Assembly (NCBI GenBank): GCA_951799405.1
Contig: OX637334.1
Location: forward strand, 8,742,001 to 8,806,000
Length of the DNA: 64,000 nucleotides
Direction of reading: 5' to 3'
Source of the DNA: Agapetus fuscipes
Lineage: Eukaryota > Arthropoda > Insecta > Trichoptera > Glossosomatidae
In this document: piece after piece, positions 1-11,289 of the stretch
Position numbering within the stretch: position 1 is the stretch's first letter
Layout: every line of letters begins with the position of its first letter
The notes under the pieces: generated by a model
Databases searched by the model: none
Told to the model about the DNA's origin: nothing
The model's input: only the letters and a program-made list of their open reading frames with translations
Made by a program: the position numbers and the translations under genes

Positions 1-754
1 CTTCTTCATCCATTCTTAAAAAGTTGTTAAAGGACGCAGGGTCTTCTGTTTTAAGTTCTTCCACAATATTGTTCTTGAGGCCTTTTTCTTCCCGCCTTTT
101 AATCCATTTTTTAACCCATATACTTCTTTTTTTCCGGGATTTTTTCAGTTTCAAACACACTGCCAGTACATTCAAGGCACATGCTAATGAACATAGTTTA
201 AATTGTTGACTTTCCATTGCGTTTCAAAATAAGTCACCATGGTCAAGGTGTGACGTAGAGCAATAAACTTTTCACTGATTTTCCGGCACAATACCTATTT
301 TTTCTGTGTTTGACGTTTTGAAAAATTATTGCTAACTACTTCTACCTTTTCCAAAGCCTATTAAAGTAGAACTGTTCTCCAGAAAACCGAAAACATTTAC
401 TATGTTTATTAAATTTTGTGAAAAGGTGAATTTTTTTAAAAGCCAATATAAACAATTTTATTCTCGCGTGCCCTAAATATGTCAAAACATTTACAACAAA
501 CAATAAAATAAAATTGAAATTGGCGGGCACATACTTCGCAAGCTTGTCATTGAAGAAATTAATATGATATTTGACCATATTTGACGAACAAAGACAGCTC
601 AATATCAAAAGAAGAAAAAAAAAATGTTTTGTTCAACAATTATTTTGTTCAAATGTGTGTGGAGACGGAGAAACCGATAGTTGCCGCTAAAAATCGGTCA
701 CTGACGTCACTATCGAAACTTTTTCAAAAAAATTTCGTGTGTCTAAACTGAGCC
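1..754. other. No gene seen; right end of a TIR element at about 620-754
   Basis: Bases 1-620 show no recognisable gene. From about 620 to 754 the sequence is the reverse complement of the left end of the element that starts at 758, sharing the terminus GGCTCAGTTTAGAC. A second copy of that family therefore ends here, with its far end unidentified. Confidence 0.5.
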
Positions 755-1961
755 TTAGGCTCAGTTTAGACACACGAAAATTTTTTGAAAAAGTTTCGAT
801 AGTGACGTCAGACAGCGATTTTTAGCGGCAACTATCGGTTTTCCGTCTCCACACACATTTGAACAAAATATTTTTTGAACAAAACAGAATCTTTTTCTTC
901 TAATGGCATTTAGCTGTTGCGGTTTATTCAAACATCGAATGGGATTAAAAATAATGTAGGAATTAAATTATTTTAATACGTGTTAAGTTTAACTACTTAT
1001 GCGTCGGTAAAAAAAAGAATCATACAGATAATTTAAAATTCATCGTGGTGCTGTACAAACTGGCTGAATATTCCAATGTTAGTTGTGAAAATATATTACG
1101 GGTTCTTAACCTCAAAAATATTTTTATGAAACAGAATGCAGTATTGCAATTGTGCCATTAATATTGCATTGGTATTTTATATTGTGTTCACATTATATTG
1201 TGTCATTGTTTTTGGCGCTTATTTGCTTATTTGCTTATTAAATTTAAAACTTCCCTTACGACTGAAATTATTTACGACTTATAAAAATAGTTGATTAACA
1301 TGTTTCTTCCGTGAAAAGTTTCAGGGTATTTTCACATTTTTCTTTTTTTTGTGATTTAAATTCGTTTATGCTTTATTAGCCCAAAACTTCTTGAATTTTA
1401 ATTTTAGTTGTATTTTTAGCAAAGTTATAAGCATTTTAAAATCGATTTTTGAATTTTCGCGCCTAAACGCTACTAGACGAAATTTTCTCGCGTGACGTCA
1501 CGGTCTTGTAAACAACGCCGTATCAACTGACAGCCCTCACATTCATGTAATTCAAACATCGCTTTTTAGTGTTTACACCGTTGAGGCTGTTATTTTTCAA
1601 CAAGTTTGTGTGTTTCTTTAAAAACATTTCATTTGTTTCTGTTGTTTTCATTTGTTTCTGTTGTCAACAACACATGTCAACAGAGTATGGAATGTCAATA
1701 AAAGAAAGTGACGTCAACATATGACGTCACAGCACCGGAAATAGAAAAAGCAGATCTCATATCCGTGTAAAAACTTGTTCAAATTTCTATATTTTCTTTT
1801 TTAAATATAAAATCGAAAAAAAATATTTTCGAACATATTATTATTTGATTTTTCGAAATCTATCAAAATAATATACTTTTTATCATATTCCTCACTATTG
1901 CAAATACCCTATTAAAACGTTGCAATCGAAAAAAACACCGTCGTGAAATAAAATTTATTTT

Positions 1962-2792
1962 TAGTATGTGGTGTGATTTGTAATAAAATAATGTGAACAG
2001 TTTTTGAGATAATATGAAAAAACTGAAACTAATTAATTAATTTAATTCTTGAAAACAGTTTTTTCATGGACATCACAAAAGCACTCACCAATGTTTTAGG
2101 CTCAGTTTACACCCACGAATTTTTTTTGAATAAGTTTCGATAGTGACGTCAAGCAAGATGGCCGCTCCGCAGTGACAGTGATGCTGGCAATTTTGATATT
2201 ATGATGATTTTTAAAAAATGCCGCATGACCCGCTTATTTCGTATTCCTCACTATTGCAAATACCCTATTAAAACGTTGCAATCGAAAAAAACACCGTCGT
2301 GAAATAAAATTATTTTTAATCCAAAAGTAAGAACAAACCCTATTTAATTATTACCTACTTCCTTTTTCTTTATTTTCCAAATTGTTTTTAGTTTTCACAG
2401 AAAATACCAAAATTGTCGAGTCCATAGCATTATTGTCTTTGACTTTTCAGACATTTTAACTCCGAAGTGGAAATGTCTGACAACTCAGTCTGACCAACAT
2501 TACGAAATAAGCGGGTCATGCGGCATTTTTTAAAAATCATCATAATATCAAAATTGCCAGCATCACTGTCACTGCGGAGCGGCCATCTTGCTTGACGTCA
2601 CTATCGAAACTTATTCAAAAAAAATTCATGGGTGTAAACTGAGCCATACAAATTTTAGTATGTGGTGTGATTTGTAATAAAATAATGTGAACAGTTTTTG
2701 AGATAATATGAAAAAACTGAAACTAATTAATTAATTTAATTCTTGAAAACAGTTTTTTCATGGACATCACAAAAGCACTCACCAATGTTTTA
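1962..2792 (+). repeat. Direct repeat inside the TTA element
   Basis: About 137 bases at 1962-2098 (TAGTATGTGGTGTGATTTG through TTTTAGG) recur almost exactly at about 2656-2792. Each copy is followed by a GGCTCAGTTTACACCC terminus. The first terminus leads into a complete 547-bp inverted-repeat unit (2099-2645). Confidence 0.6.
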
Positions 2793-3493
2793 GGCTCAGT
2801 TTACACCCACGAATTTTTTTTGAATAAGTTTCGATAGTGACGTCAAGCAAGATAGCCGCTCCGCAGTGACAGATGCTGGCAATTTTGATATTATGATGAT
2901 TTTTAAAAAATGCCGCATCACCCGCTGATTACGTAATGTTGGTCAGACTGAGTTGTCAGACATTTCCACTTCGGAGTTAAATTGTCTGCAAAGTCAAAGA
3001 CAATAATGCTATGGACTCGACATGGACTCGACAATTTTGGTAGGTATTTTAAATTTTTTTGTAAATTTAAAACTCGAAAACCTTTATTTTCTGTGAAAAC
3101 TAAAAACAATTTGGAAAATATAAAATAATTGTTAACCTCTTGAAAAGAAAAAGGAAGTAGGTAGTAATTAAATTGAGTTTGTTCTTACTTTTGGATTAAA
3201 AACAATTTTATTTCACGACGGTGTTTTTTTCCATTGCAACGTTTTAATTATGAAATGATTCCGTGAATCTTTTCACGGAAGAAACATGTTAATCAACTAT
3301 TTTTATAAGTCGTAAATAATTTCAGTCGTAAGGGAAGAATTAAATTTAATGTTGGTCTCGGCAAATAAGCGCCAAAAACAATGACACAATATAATGTGAA
3401 CACAATATAAAATACCAATGCAATATTAATGACACAATTGCAATATTGCATAATATTTTTGGGGTTAAGAACCCGAAATGTATTTTCACAACT

Positions 3494-4112
3494 AACATTG
3501 GAATATTCAGGCAGTTTGTACAGCACCACGATGAATTTTAAATTATCTGTATGATTCTTTTTTTTTACCGACGCATAGTTAAACTTAACACGTATTAAAA
3601 TAATTTAATTCCTACATTATTTTAATCCCATTCGATGTTTGAATAAACCGCAACAGCTAAATGCCATTAGAAGAAAAAGATTCTGTTTTGTTCAAATGTG
3701 TGTGAAGACAGAAAACCGATAGTTGCCGCTAAAAATCGCTGTCTGACGTCACTATCGAAACTTATTCAAAAAAATTTCGTGTGTCTAAACTGAGCCTAAC
3801 ATTGGAATATTCTGCCAGTTTGTACAACACCACGATGAATTTTAAATTATATGTATGATTTTATTTTTTTTACTGACGCATAGTTTAACTTAACACGTAT
3901 TAAAATAATTTAATTCCTACATTATTAATCCCATTCGATGTTTGAATAAACCGCAACAGCTAAATGCCATTAGAAGAAAAAGATTCTGTTTTGTTCAAAA
4001 AATATTTTGTTTAAATGTGTGTGGAGACGGAAAACCGATAGTTGCCGCTAAAAATCGGTGTCTGACGTCACTATCGAAACTTATTAAAAAATATTCGTGT
4101 CTAAACTGAGCC
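3494..4112 (+). repeat. Tandem duplication of the element's right terminal unit
   Basis: The roughly 300-bp unit beginning AACATTGGAATATTC and ending CTAAACTGAGCC is present twice, at about 3494-3796 and 3799-4112. The element therefore has two right ends in a row. Confidence 0.6.
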
Positions 4113-4242
4113 TTAACCACATCTGGCGGTAGAGACCTCCTGATAGTCCTTATTCGACGTTAATGAAAAAATAAAGCAGCTATCGTTTTGTTATTGTGAG
4201 ATTTCGATCCAGCATTCTCATATTTAAAATAATAAAATCATA

Positions 4243-4287
4243 ATTTAAAAAATATGTGTTGTAGTTTTTTAATTTTTTACTGTTTAA
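4243..4287 (+). mobile_element. Left piece of an RTE 3' UTR split by the TTAA cassette
   Basis: The sequence AAAATATGTGTTGTAG to ACTGTTTAA matches the RTE 3' UTR at 41597-41638. The same UTR resumes at 10965 (TTAATTGCTTAGAATTT), so the 6.7-kb cassette between them was inserted into an older RTE copy at a TTAA site. Confidence 0.6.
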
Positions 4288-5718
4288 GGTGGTACGACAC
4301 ATCGATGGTAACAAAAAATATTCATAGATGGTACGCATCAAAAATGTATGGGGCACTCCGTCGGGCAAATATGAAAAACTACTGTAGTTTTACTTCCTTT
4401 GAAACTTTTAATGCATTGAAAATAATATGTTGATTGCGCTATTCTAATATGAAATCAATCTGAAATCGCTAAGGTATTCATTTCGGTCATTAAATTATGC
4501 GTAAATTTAATTTTTTTCGCCATTGTTTGCGCCAACGCGACCGATGCGATGAGCTACGAGTACTTATCTTGGAAACAAACCTTTTTTATTATTTATTACG
4601 CTTTATAAACCTTTATTTTCTTCAATCTAGCCGTGGAAGCTCTGGCCGAACAGCTTGCGTAACGGACTGCCACGCAAGGGTGAGAGGTTCGAATCCGTTT
4701 GACAATGTATATTTTTAATTTGTTACATTGTGTTTTCTTTTTTTACATATACTTTTTTTTATTAAAATACAACATATTTGAAAACAAAAGTATTAAAGTT
4801 AGTCCAAACGATTAACAATACTTTCATTTCACTTTCATTTCACACTTCGTCCACACGACAAGTCGGTCAACATTTCAGTCACATACGTATATAATATGTA
4901 CCGAAGAAATCATCCCAATATTATAATTTTATATTATGATTCATTCACTCTGTCTGCCACCATGGGTTGACGCGTAAGCCTAATTTGCATAAACGAGGTG
5001 GCACGACTTTATCCGAACGAATCCGAAGCATTATGATGCTGCAGTGTTTTTTCTCTGTAAATATTTCTTCCAATAAACCGATGTTTCCACAATGTGCTCA
5101 TTCCATTGACATATATATTTTATTTAGATCGATGGCTCATTCATTTGAAGTAATACAAACCTTACCTTTGTCAAAACGTGTAATTTATCATTCCCTTTGA
5201 TTACCTAATGTAATCTAAGTTGCAAAGATATATAACATTTAGGATTCATATTTAATTCATTCATGCATAACACTTTATGTATCTTTATTTTCTCCCACCT
5301 GGCCGTGAAGGCTTTGGCGTAACAGCTTGCGTAGCGGACTGCCACGCAAGGGTGAGAGGTTCGAATCCTTTTGACAATGTATGTTTTTAATTTTTTACAT
5401 TGATTGTTTTCTTTTTTTACATAGACTTTTTTTTATTAAAATACAACATATTTGAAAGCAAAACTATTAAAGTTAGTCCAAACGATTAAAAATACTTTCA
5501 TTTCATTTAGTCGGTGTTATGGCCGAGTGGGCCAAGAGGCTGATCTTTCTAGCGTATTTCGGTATTTGGAATAGAATAACGTCGTTGGTTCGATCCCCGC
5601 TTGGGTCACTAGACTTTGACCCTGGTTCAACAGATGGTATTGGGTAATTTTTAATTAATAATTCATTAATATAAGCAATAATGAATTATTAATTGATGAT
5701 ATTAATACCTGTTTCTGG
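4288..5718 (+). repeat. Cassette left arm and interior, copy 1
   Basis: It contains two tRNA-like stretches with perfect box B sequences (GGTTCGAATCC at about 4687 and 5359) and the start of a SINE at 5511. It runs into the assembly gap. Apart from a few substitutions it is the same as 5919-6851 plus 7728-8233. Confidence 0.7.
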
Positions 5719-5918
5719 NNNNNNNNNNNNNNNNNNNNNNNNNNNNNNNNNNNNNNNNNNNNNNNNNNNNNNNNNNNNNNNNNNNNNNNNNNNNNNNNNN
5801 NNNNNNNNNNNNNNNNNNNNNNNNNNNNNNNNNNNNNNNNNNNNNNNNNNNNNNNNNNNNNNNNNNNNNNNNNNNNNNNNNNNNNNNNNNNNNNNNNNNN
5901 NNNNNNNNNNNNNNNNNN
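5719..5918. other. Assembly gap of exactly 200 N
   Basis: The run of N separates two near-identical copies of the same repeat. The right copy starts exactly at the cassette terminus GGTGGTACGAC. Confidence 0.98.
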
Positions 5919-6851
5919 GGTGGTACGACATATCGATGGTAACAAAAAATATTCATAGATGGTACGCATCAAAAATGTATGGGGCACTCCGTCGGGCAAA
6001 TATGAAAAACTACTGTAGTTTTACTTCCTTTGAAACTTTTAATGCATTGAAAATAATATGTTGATTGCGCTATTCTAATATGAAATCAATCTGAAATCGC
6101 TAAGGTATTCATTTCGGTCATTAAATTATGCGTAAATTTAATTTTTTTCGCCATTGTTTGCGCCAACGCGACCGATGCGATGAGCTACGAGTACTTATCT
6201 TGGAAACAAACCTTTTTTATTATTTGTTACGCTTTATGAACCTTTATTTTCTTCAATTTGGCTGTGGTAGCTCTGGCCGAACAGCTTGCGTAACGGACTG
6301 CCACGCAAGGGTGAGAGGTTCGAATCCGTTTGACAATGTATATTTTTAATTTTTTACATTGTGTTTTCTTTTTTTACATATACTTTTTTTTATTAAAATA
6401 CAACATATTTGAAAACAAAAGTATTAAAGTTAGTCCAAACGATTAACAATACTTTCATTTCACTTTCATTTCACACTTCGTCCACACGACAAGTCGGTCA
6501 ACATTTCAGTCACATACGTATATAATATGTACCGAAGAAATCATCCCAATATTATAATTTTATATTATGATTCATTCACTCTGTCTGCCACCATGCGTTG
6601 ACGCGTAAGCCTAATTTGCATAAACGAGGTGGCACGACTTTATCCGAACGAATCCGAAGCATTATGATGCTGCAGTGTTTTTTCTCTGTAAATATTTCTT
6701 CCAATAAACCGATGTTTCCACAATGTGCTCATTCCATCGATATATATATTTTATTTAGATCGATGGCTCATTCATTTGAAGTAATACAAACCTTACCTTT
6801 GTCAAAACGTGTAATTTATCATTCCCTTTGATTACCTAATGTAATCTAAGT

Positions 6852-7727
6852 CATGCCTAGGAAACTTAGGGCATATTTTGGTTCCTGGCAACATTATTTG
6901 GGTAGTTATTCACAGTCACGGTTTCTCCGACCAATCAGAGCTCCGATTGGGTCACATGTCTGGTCACGAGGTATACCGCCAGTCCCCATGTGGCGGCCAT
7001 TTGTGTTTTTGCAATCTACGCAAGGAGCGCTTCCCTTTTGAAAATTTTGTGATTTGGCAATTTACAATGTCCAGTCGCCGTTGTTGTGTACCTCATTGTT
7101 TTAATACGGAGTTAAAGTAATCGGATTCGTTTCTATTTCACGATTAGTAATGTACTTACTGGAAAAAACAAAAAGTTTGGGTGAACTGTACTTTTTGTAT
7201 GAAATGAAGGACTGTACTTTTTGTATGAAATGAAGAACTGTTTTTTTAGAAAAGTTGTACTTTATAAGTGTGAAATGTGTCTTCTTGTGGGAATACATTT
7301 AGTGTAAATCTTAAATTTGATATATCTTTTCAACATCAGATTATGGACATAATTATTAAATTTGAATTGAGCAAGTCACAATGTATATATTATGATAGAA
7401 AAATAAGTAATAACACATTAAAAAAGAAGAAAATGTATTTATAACATAAATGTAATTTATAATCAATTGTTGTAATGTAATTAAGTTGTGCTATTTGAAG
7501 TTTTTTTTTTAAATAAAATATGTTTTACCATCTTCAATTGTTTTTATTTACTTCGCCAACTGAGTAGAACAGTAATAATATAGAATGATATTATGATGAT
7601 AATTTAGTATTGTCTAGACACGTAGGGTAGTTACTGGCGCTACCCATCGTTTCATATATAAATAATACTACTTGGTTACATTTTTTTTGTTCTAAGACCG
7701 CCCTCTATAAACCTACAATACTCTGTG
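6852..7727 (+). mobile_element. P-element-like insertion with THAP coding start
   Basis: Flanked by a perfect 8-bp duplication, ATCTAAGT, at 6844-6851 and 7728-7735. The copy at 4288-5718 lacks the insertion, so its borders are exact. It begins CATGCC and ends CTGTG, giving the CA...TG termini of P superfamily elements. A THAP-like N-terminus is encoded at 7067. The length of 876 bp indicates a deleted, non-autonomous copy. Confidence 0.6.
7067..7120 (+). pseudogene. N-terminal THAP-type zinc-finger exon fragment of a P-like transposase
   Basis: ATG opens a short frame, MSSRRCCVPHCFNTELK, before a stop. The CxxxC spacing right after the start Met is how THAP domains begin. A GTAAT immediately after GTTAAA could be a splice donor, so this may be a first exon rather than a truncated frame. 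The remaining THAP ligands and the transposase core are absent from the element. Confidence 0.4.
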
Positions 7728-8022
7728 ATCTAAGTTGCAAAGATATATAACATTTAGGATTCATATTTAATTCATTCATGCATAACACTTTATGTATATT
7801 TATTTTCTCCCACCTGGCCGTGAAGGCTTTGGCGTAACAGCTTGCGTAGCGGACTGCCACGCAAGGGTGAGAGGTTCGAATCCTTTTGACAATGTATGTT
7901 TTTAATTTTTTACATTGATTGTTTTCTTTTTTTACATAGACTTTTTTTTATTAAAATACAACATATTTGAAAGCAAAACTATTAAAGTTAGTCCAAACGA
8001 TTAAAAATACTTTCATTTCATT

Positions 8023-8277
8023 TAGTCGGTGTTATGGCCGAGTGGGCCAAGAGGCTGATCTTTCTAGCGTATTTCGGTATTTGGAATAGAATAACGTCGT
8101 TGGTTCGATCCCCGCTTGGGTCACTAGACTTTGACCCTGGTTCAACAGATGGTATTGGGTAATTTTTAATTAATAATTCATTAATATAAGCAATAATGAA
8201 TTATTAATTGATGATATTAATACCTGTTTCTGGCCAGATAGAATAGGTTGGTGAATTGCATTCCTCTTCACAAATCT
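8023..8277 (+). mobile_element. tRNA-derived SINE, family A
   Basis: The head has box A-like TGGCCGAGTGGGCC and box B GGTTCGATCCC, resembling a class II (Leu/Ser-type) tRNA. The body contains an AATTATTAAT-type inverted stretch and ends AGGTTGGTGAATTGCATTCC. Other copies are at 5511-5718 (cut by the gap) and 38196-38465; a headless relic is at 33285-33435. Confidence 0.6.
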
Positions 8278-8299
8278 ATTTTTTAATTATAACAAAATA

Positions 8300-8470
8300 T
8301 ATAAAAATTTCACTCTTCGTCCACACGACTTTTTGGCCAACGACATTTCGGTCAACGACAACCCGTTCAAAGACAACTCGGTCATAGACAAATCGGTCAC
8401 ACGACACTTCGTCCACTCGACTTTTCGGCCAACGACATTTCGGCCAAAGACAAATCGGTAGACAAATTGT
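8300..8470 (+). repeat. Degenerate short tandem repeat (TTCGGTCAACGACA type)
   Basis: Units built on CGACATTTCGGTCAA, ACAACTCGGTCA and CACTTCGTCCACACGAC recur about ten times with drift. A short related stretch is at about 4844-4870 and in the other arm copies. Confidence 0.5.
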
Positions 8471-8589
8471 AGAAAATTTCATAAGCCTTAAAAATTGATA
8501 ACTACATTTTATTCTTGTATTGAAAATATTTCTTTCTCGACTTTCTTTCTTCAATGAAGTCTCAAAATGTGTGTAAAACTAGAACCATG

Positions 8590-8935
8590 GACTAGCTTGT
8601 ACAACTAAGCTGTTCGTATAGTGCAACTTCCTGCCGCTTTTTCCCCGAAGGTGTTGCTTGTGGTGGGTAAAACCTATGTATTTTCACAGGTAAGAGAGCC
8701 GGCCTTACACCAACCACTTCGTTGAAGTGGGGATTTCCCTACTAGGGGAGCAGGTTCTCATTTCTTGTAAAGGCTGAGTAAACCTTGCCGTTTTTTTATA
8801 TGGTAGTTGGGTTTGCAATACACACCGAAAAGAGAAATAATTTAGACACCCTTGGTGGTGGGGATCGAATCCGAGCTTTCGGCATCGAACGCAAGCATTC
8901 TACCTCTGAGCTACTGACCGGACTTATAATAACGA
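8590..8935 (-). mobile_element. tRNA-derived SINE, family B
   Basis: Read on minus, the head is GGTCAGTAGCTCAGAGGTAG (box A region) with box B GATTCGATCCC. The body shares blocks with copies at 21893-22293, 27222-27535 and 29645-29895: AAGAAATGAGAACC, GGCCGGC and AAGTTGCACTAT. Confidence 0.6.
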
Positions 8936-9236
8936 TAAAAGTACAGTCATTTTTATATCAATAATAAATTAATTTTATTCCAACATGGTCACGCGGTGTG
9001 TGTAATACGTGACCAGCGTACGTAAAAGAGTAATTAGTAAAAATCAAGTCAATACATTAAAAACATGATTAAATCATTTAAATAGCCTTATTCAGATTCA
9101 TTAAGCAAAGTAGGTAGTATGAGGAGCTTAGAACAAATTACTTTTTTATCGACGAATGATGAACCGAGATATTTGTGATCGATTGTTTTTTTTACATAGC
9201 ATCTCACACATGATCTTACAATTAATGACCCATTTG

Positions 9237-10964
9237 AATCCTAAATGTTATATATCTTTGCAACTTAGATTACATTAGGTAATCAAAGGGAATGATAAAT
9301 TACACGTTTTGACAAAGGTAAGGTTTGTATTACTTCAAATGAATGAGCCATCGATCTAAATAAAATATATATATCGATGGAATGAGCACATTGTGGAAAC
9401 ATCGGTTTATTGGAAGAAATATTTACAGAGAAAAAACACTGCAGCATCATAATGCTTCGGATTCGTTCGGATAAAGTCGTGCCACCTCGTTTATGCAAAT
9501 TAGGCTTACGCGTCAACCCATGGTGGCAGACAGAGTGAATGAATCATAATATAAAATTATAATATTGGGATGATTTCTTCGGTACATATTATATACGTAT
9601 GTGACTGAAATGTTGACCGACTTGTCGTGTGGACGAAGTGTGAAATGAAAGTGAAATGAAAGTATTGTTAATCGTTTGGACTAACTTTAATACTTTTGTT
9701 TTCAAATATGTTGTATTTTAATAAAAAAAAGTATATGTAAAAAAAGAAAACACAATGTAACAAATTAAAAATATACATTGTCAAACGGATTCGAACCTCT
9801 CACCCTTGCGTGGCAGTCCGTTACGCAAGCTGTTCGGCCAGAGCTTCCACGGCTAGATTGAAGAAAATAAAGGTTTATAAAGCGTAATAAATAATAAAAA
9901 AAGGTTTGTTTCCAAGATAAGTACTCGTAGCTCATCGCATCGGTCGCGTTGGCGCAAACAATGGCGAAAAAAATTAAATTTACGCATAATTTAATGACCG
10001 AAATGAATACCTTAGCGATTTCAGATTGATTTCATATTAGAATAGCGCAATCAACATATCTGTGCCTCCTGTGAAAAGTGATACAACTCAAAAATCATCA
10101 TTTTACAGGAGAGCAAAAACAAGATTTAAAAAATTCTAATTCATGAACTAAGTGGGCTAGGTTACACATAAGTACCTTATTTTGTAGATAAAAACATTCA
10201 CTTTCACTGTGCATTCTAATTTTTATGGTTACTATTATAGTTTACAAATAATTTATTAAACTCTGTCAGTTGTACCTTTTTTTTGCCTGTACTTGTATCA
10301 TTTATTACGTGATAAATGATACAAGTCGAGTTATATTATATTGCACCTATAAGTTGTCTTTGAGTAAAGTGATACACAAAAAGCTTAATATTTTTTAAAT
10401 TTAATAACTCATAAGATAATGGTCCAGGCAGAATGTTGCTCAAACTAATTATAAAAATACTACCCCAAAGACATAATTGTTGTACTTAAAATAGTAGTAT
10501 TTTCATAATTTACCTGAATCGTATAACTTGGCTAAAATTCCAGTCAAAAATTGGTGTAAAGTGATATAAGTCGAGATGTATCAATATTCACGATAGATTT
10601 GTAAAAAACAATGTGTGGATCAATTACTAAAAGGGATACAACTCGACTTATATCACTTTTCACGTTTTTTTGCCTAAATCCTGCCAGTTATATTTCCTAA
10701 ACTATAGCAGATAGAAGAATATGAGTAAGACCAAAAAATCGCTAATTTTTTTCTGATTATTTCTATGTAAAAATCTCAAAAAGGGTATAACTCGAGTTGT
10801 ATCACTTTTCACAGGAGGCACAGATATTATTTTCAATGCATTAAAAGTTTCAAAGGAAGTAAAACTACAGTAGTTTTTCATATTTGCCCGACGGAGTGCC
10901 CCATACATTTTTGATGCGTACCATCTATGAATATTTTTTTTTTTGGGTAGTACGAGTCGCCACC
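9237..10964 (-). repeat. Right inverted arm of the TTAA cassette
   Basis: Reverse complement of 4288-5246, including an identical 77-codon chance reading frame on minus at 9283-9516. It is split by the TA-flanked element at 10059-10824. Some variant positions match copy 1 of the left arm and others match copy 2. Confidence 0.7.
10059..10824. mobile_element. TA-flanked MITE with about 30-bp TIRs
   Basis: Starts TCTGTGCCTCCTGTGAAAAG and ends with its complement. TA duplications are at 10057-10058 and 10825-10826, confirmed by the uninterrupted left arm. Subterminal motifs GATACAACTCG and CGAGTTGTATCAC recur inward. There is no ORF; a Tc1/mariner-type non-autonomous element is likely. Confidence 0.65.
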
Positions 10965-11285
10965 TTAATTGCTTAGAATTTATTTGTTTTATATATTTGA
11001 TTGTATTAATTGCTTGTACTCCTTGACTGATAGGTTGGTATGCGGCTGACCACCTATACTGTAAAAAATGGTTCACTTTGCCAATGTCACCCCTGCTTCA
11101 GGGAAGGTTGGCAAGAGTTGCAGGGCTTATGTTCATTTGAGATTGGGGTTTTTATATTGTAGGTCCACATGCAGCATGTGTAAGCGCGAAATTATGCATG
11201 TCTGCTTGTGGGAATGTATTAATATGAATCTCAAATGATACATATCTTTGCAGCTTAGATTTAGATTCTCACAGAGCTAGAAGGC
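10965..11285 (+). mobile_element. RTE LINE 3' end (right piece)
   Basis: Matches 41639-41945 of the RTE 3' UTR (GGTTGGTATGCGGCTGACC, CAGGGAAGGT-GGCAAGAG), ending in GATTTAGATT. It is the continuation of 4243-4287 across the cassette. Confidence 0.7.
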
Positions 11286-11289
11286 TGGA

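Larger units (their letters stand above)
758..4112. mobile_element. Inverted-repeat DNA transposon flanked by TTA on both sides
   Basis: TTA lies at 755-757 and 4113-4115. The termini are GGCTCAGTTTAGACACACG at the left and its complement (CTAAACTGAGCC) at the right. The arms continue inward for several hundred bases: about 758-1300 matches the complement of 3290-3796. A 3-bp TWA target duplication is a PIF/Harbinger hallmark, so that superfamily is a tentative guess. No transposase is seen. Related termini (GGCTCAGTTTACACCC) occur inside at 2099, 2645 (inverted) and 2793, showing nested or rearranged copies. Confidence 0.6.
5919..8233 (+). repeat. Second copy of the cassette left arm and interior, interrupted by a P-like element
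   Basis: It repeats 4288-5718 in order and orientation, with few differences, except for an 884-bp addition (element plus one TSD copy) at 6852-7735. It continues past the point where copy 1 meets the gap. Confidence 0.7.
4288..10964. mobile_element. Large TTAA-flanked cassette with about 950-bp terminal inverted repeats
   Basis: TTAA at 4284-4287 and 10965-10968 brackets the block, and the RTE 3' UTR sequence is continuous across it. The left arm 4288-5246 is the near-exact complement of the right arm 10964-9237, once a 766-bp insertion in the right arm is removed. The outermost GGTGG is shared and the next 25 bases are diverged. TTAA duplication is the piggyBac hallmark, but no transposase is visible. 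The interior holds tRNA-like units, a SINE, a second copy of the left arm, a P-like insertion and an assembly gap. Confidence 0.6.

Noticed and set aside
4630..4700. Possible tRNA gene with box B GGTTCGAATCC
   Set aside because: The sequence does not fold into a convincing cloverleaf with paired acceptor stem, and it occurs in every copy of the repeat. A tRNA-derived repeat is the better explanation.
8027..8115. Possible functional Leu/Ser-type tRNA gene
   Set aside because: Same head is found at 5514 and 38199 with a shared non-tRNA body, so it is a SINE head.
8300..8470. CRISPR-like short repeat array
   Set aside because: Units are contiguous and degenerate, without constant repeats and unique spacers, and the DNA is from a eukaryotic nuclear genome.
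4967..9516. Identical 77-codon reading frame present at 4967-5200, 6598-6831 and 9283-9516 (minus)
   Set aside because: It lies in the inverted arms of the TTAA cassette. Identity reflects recent copying of the DNA, and there is no domain or codon pattern suggesting a protein.
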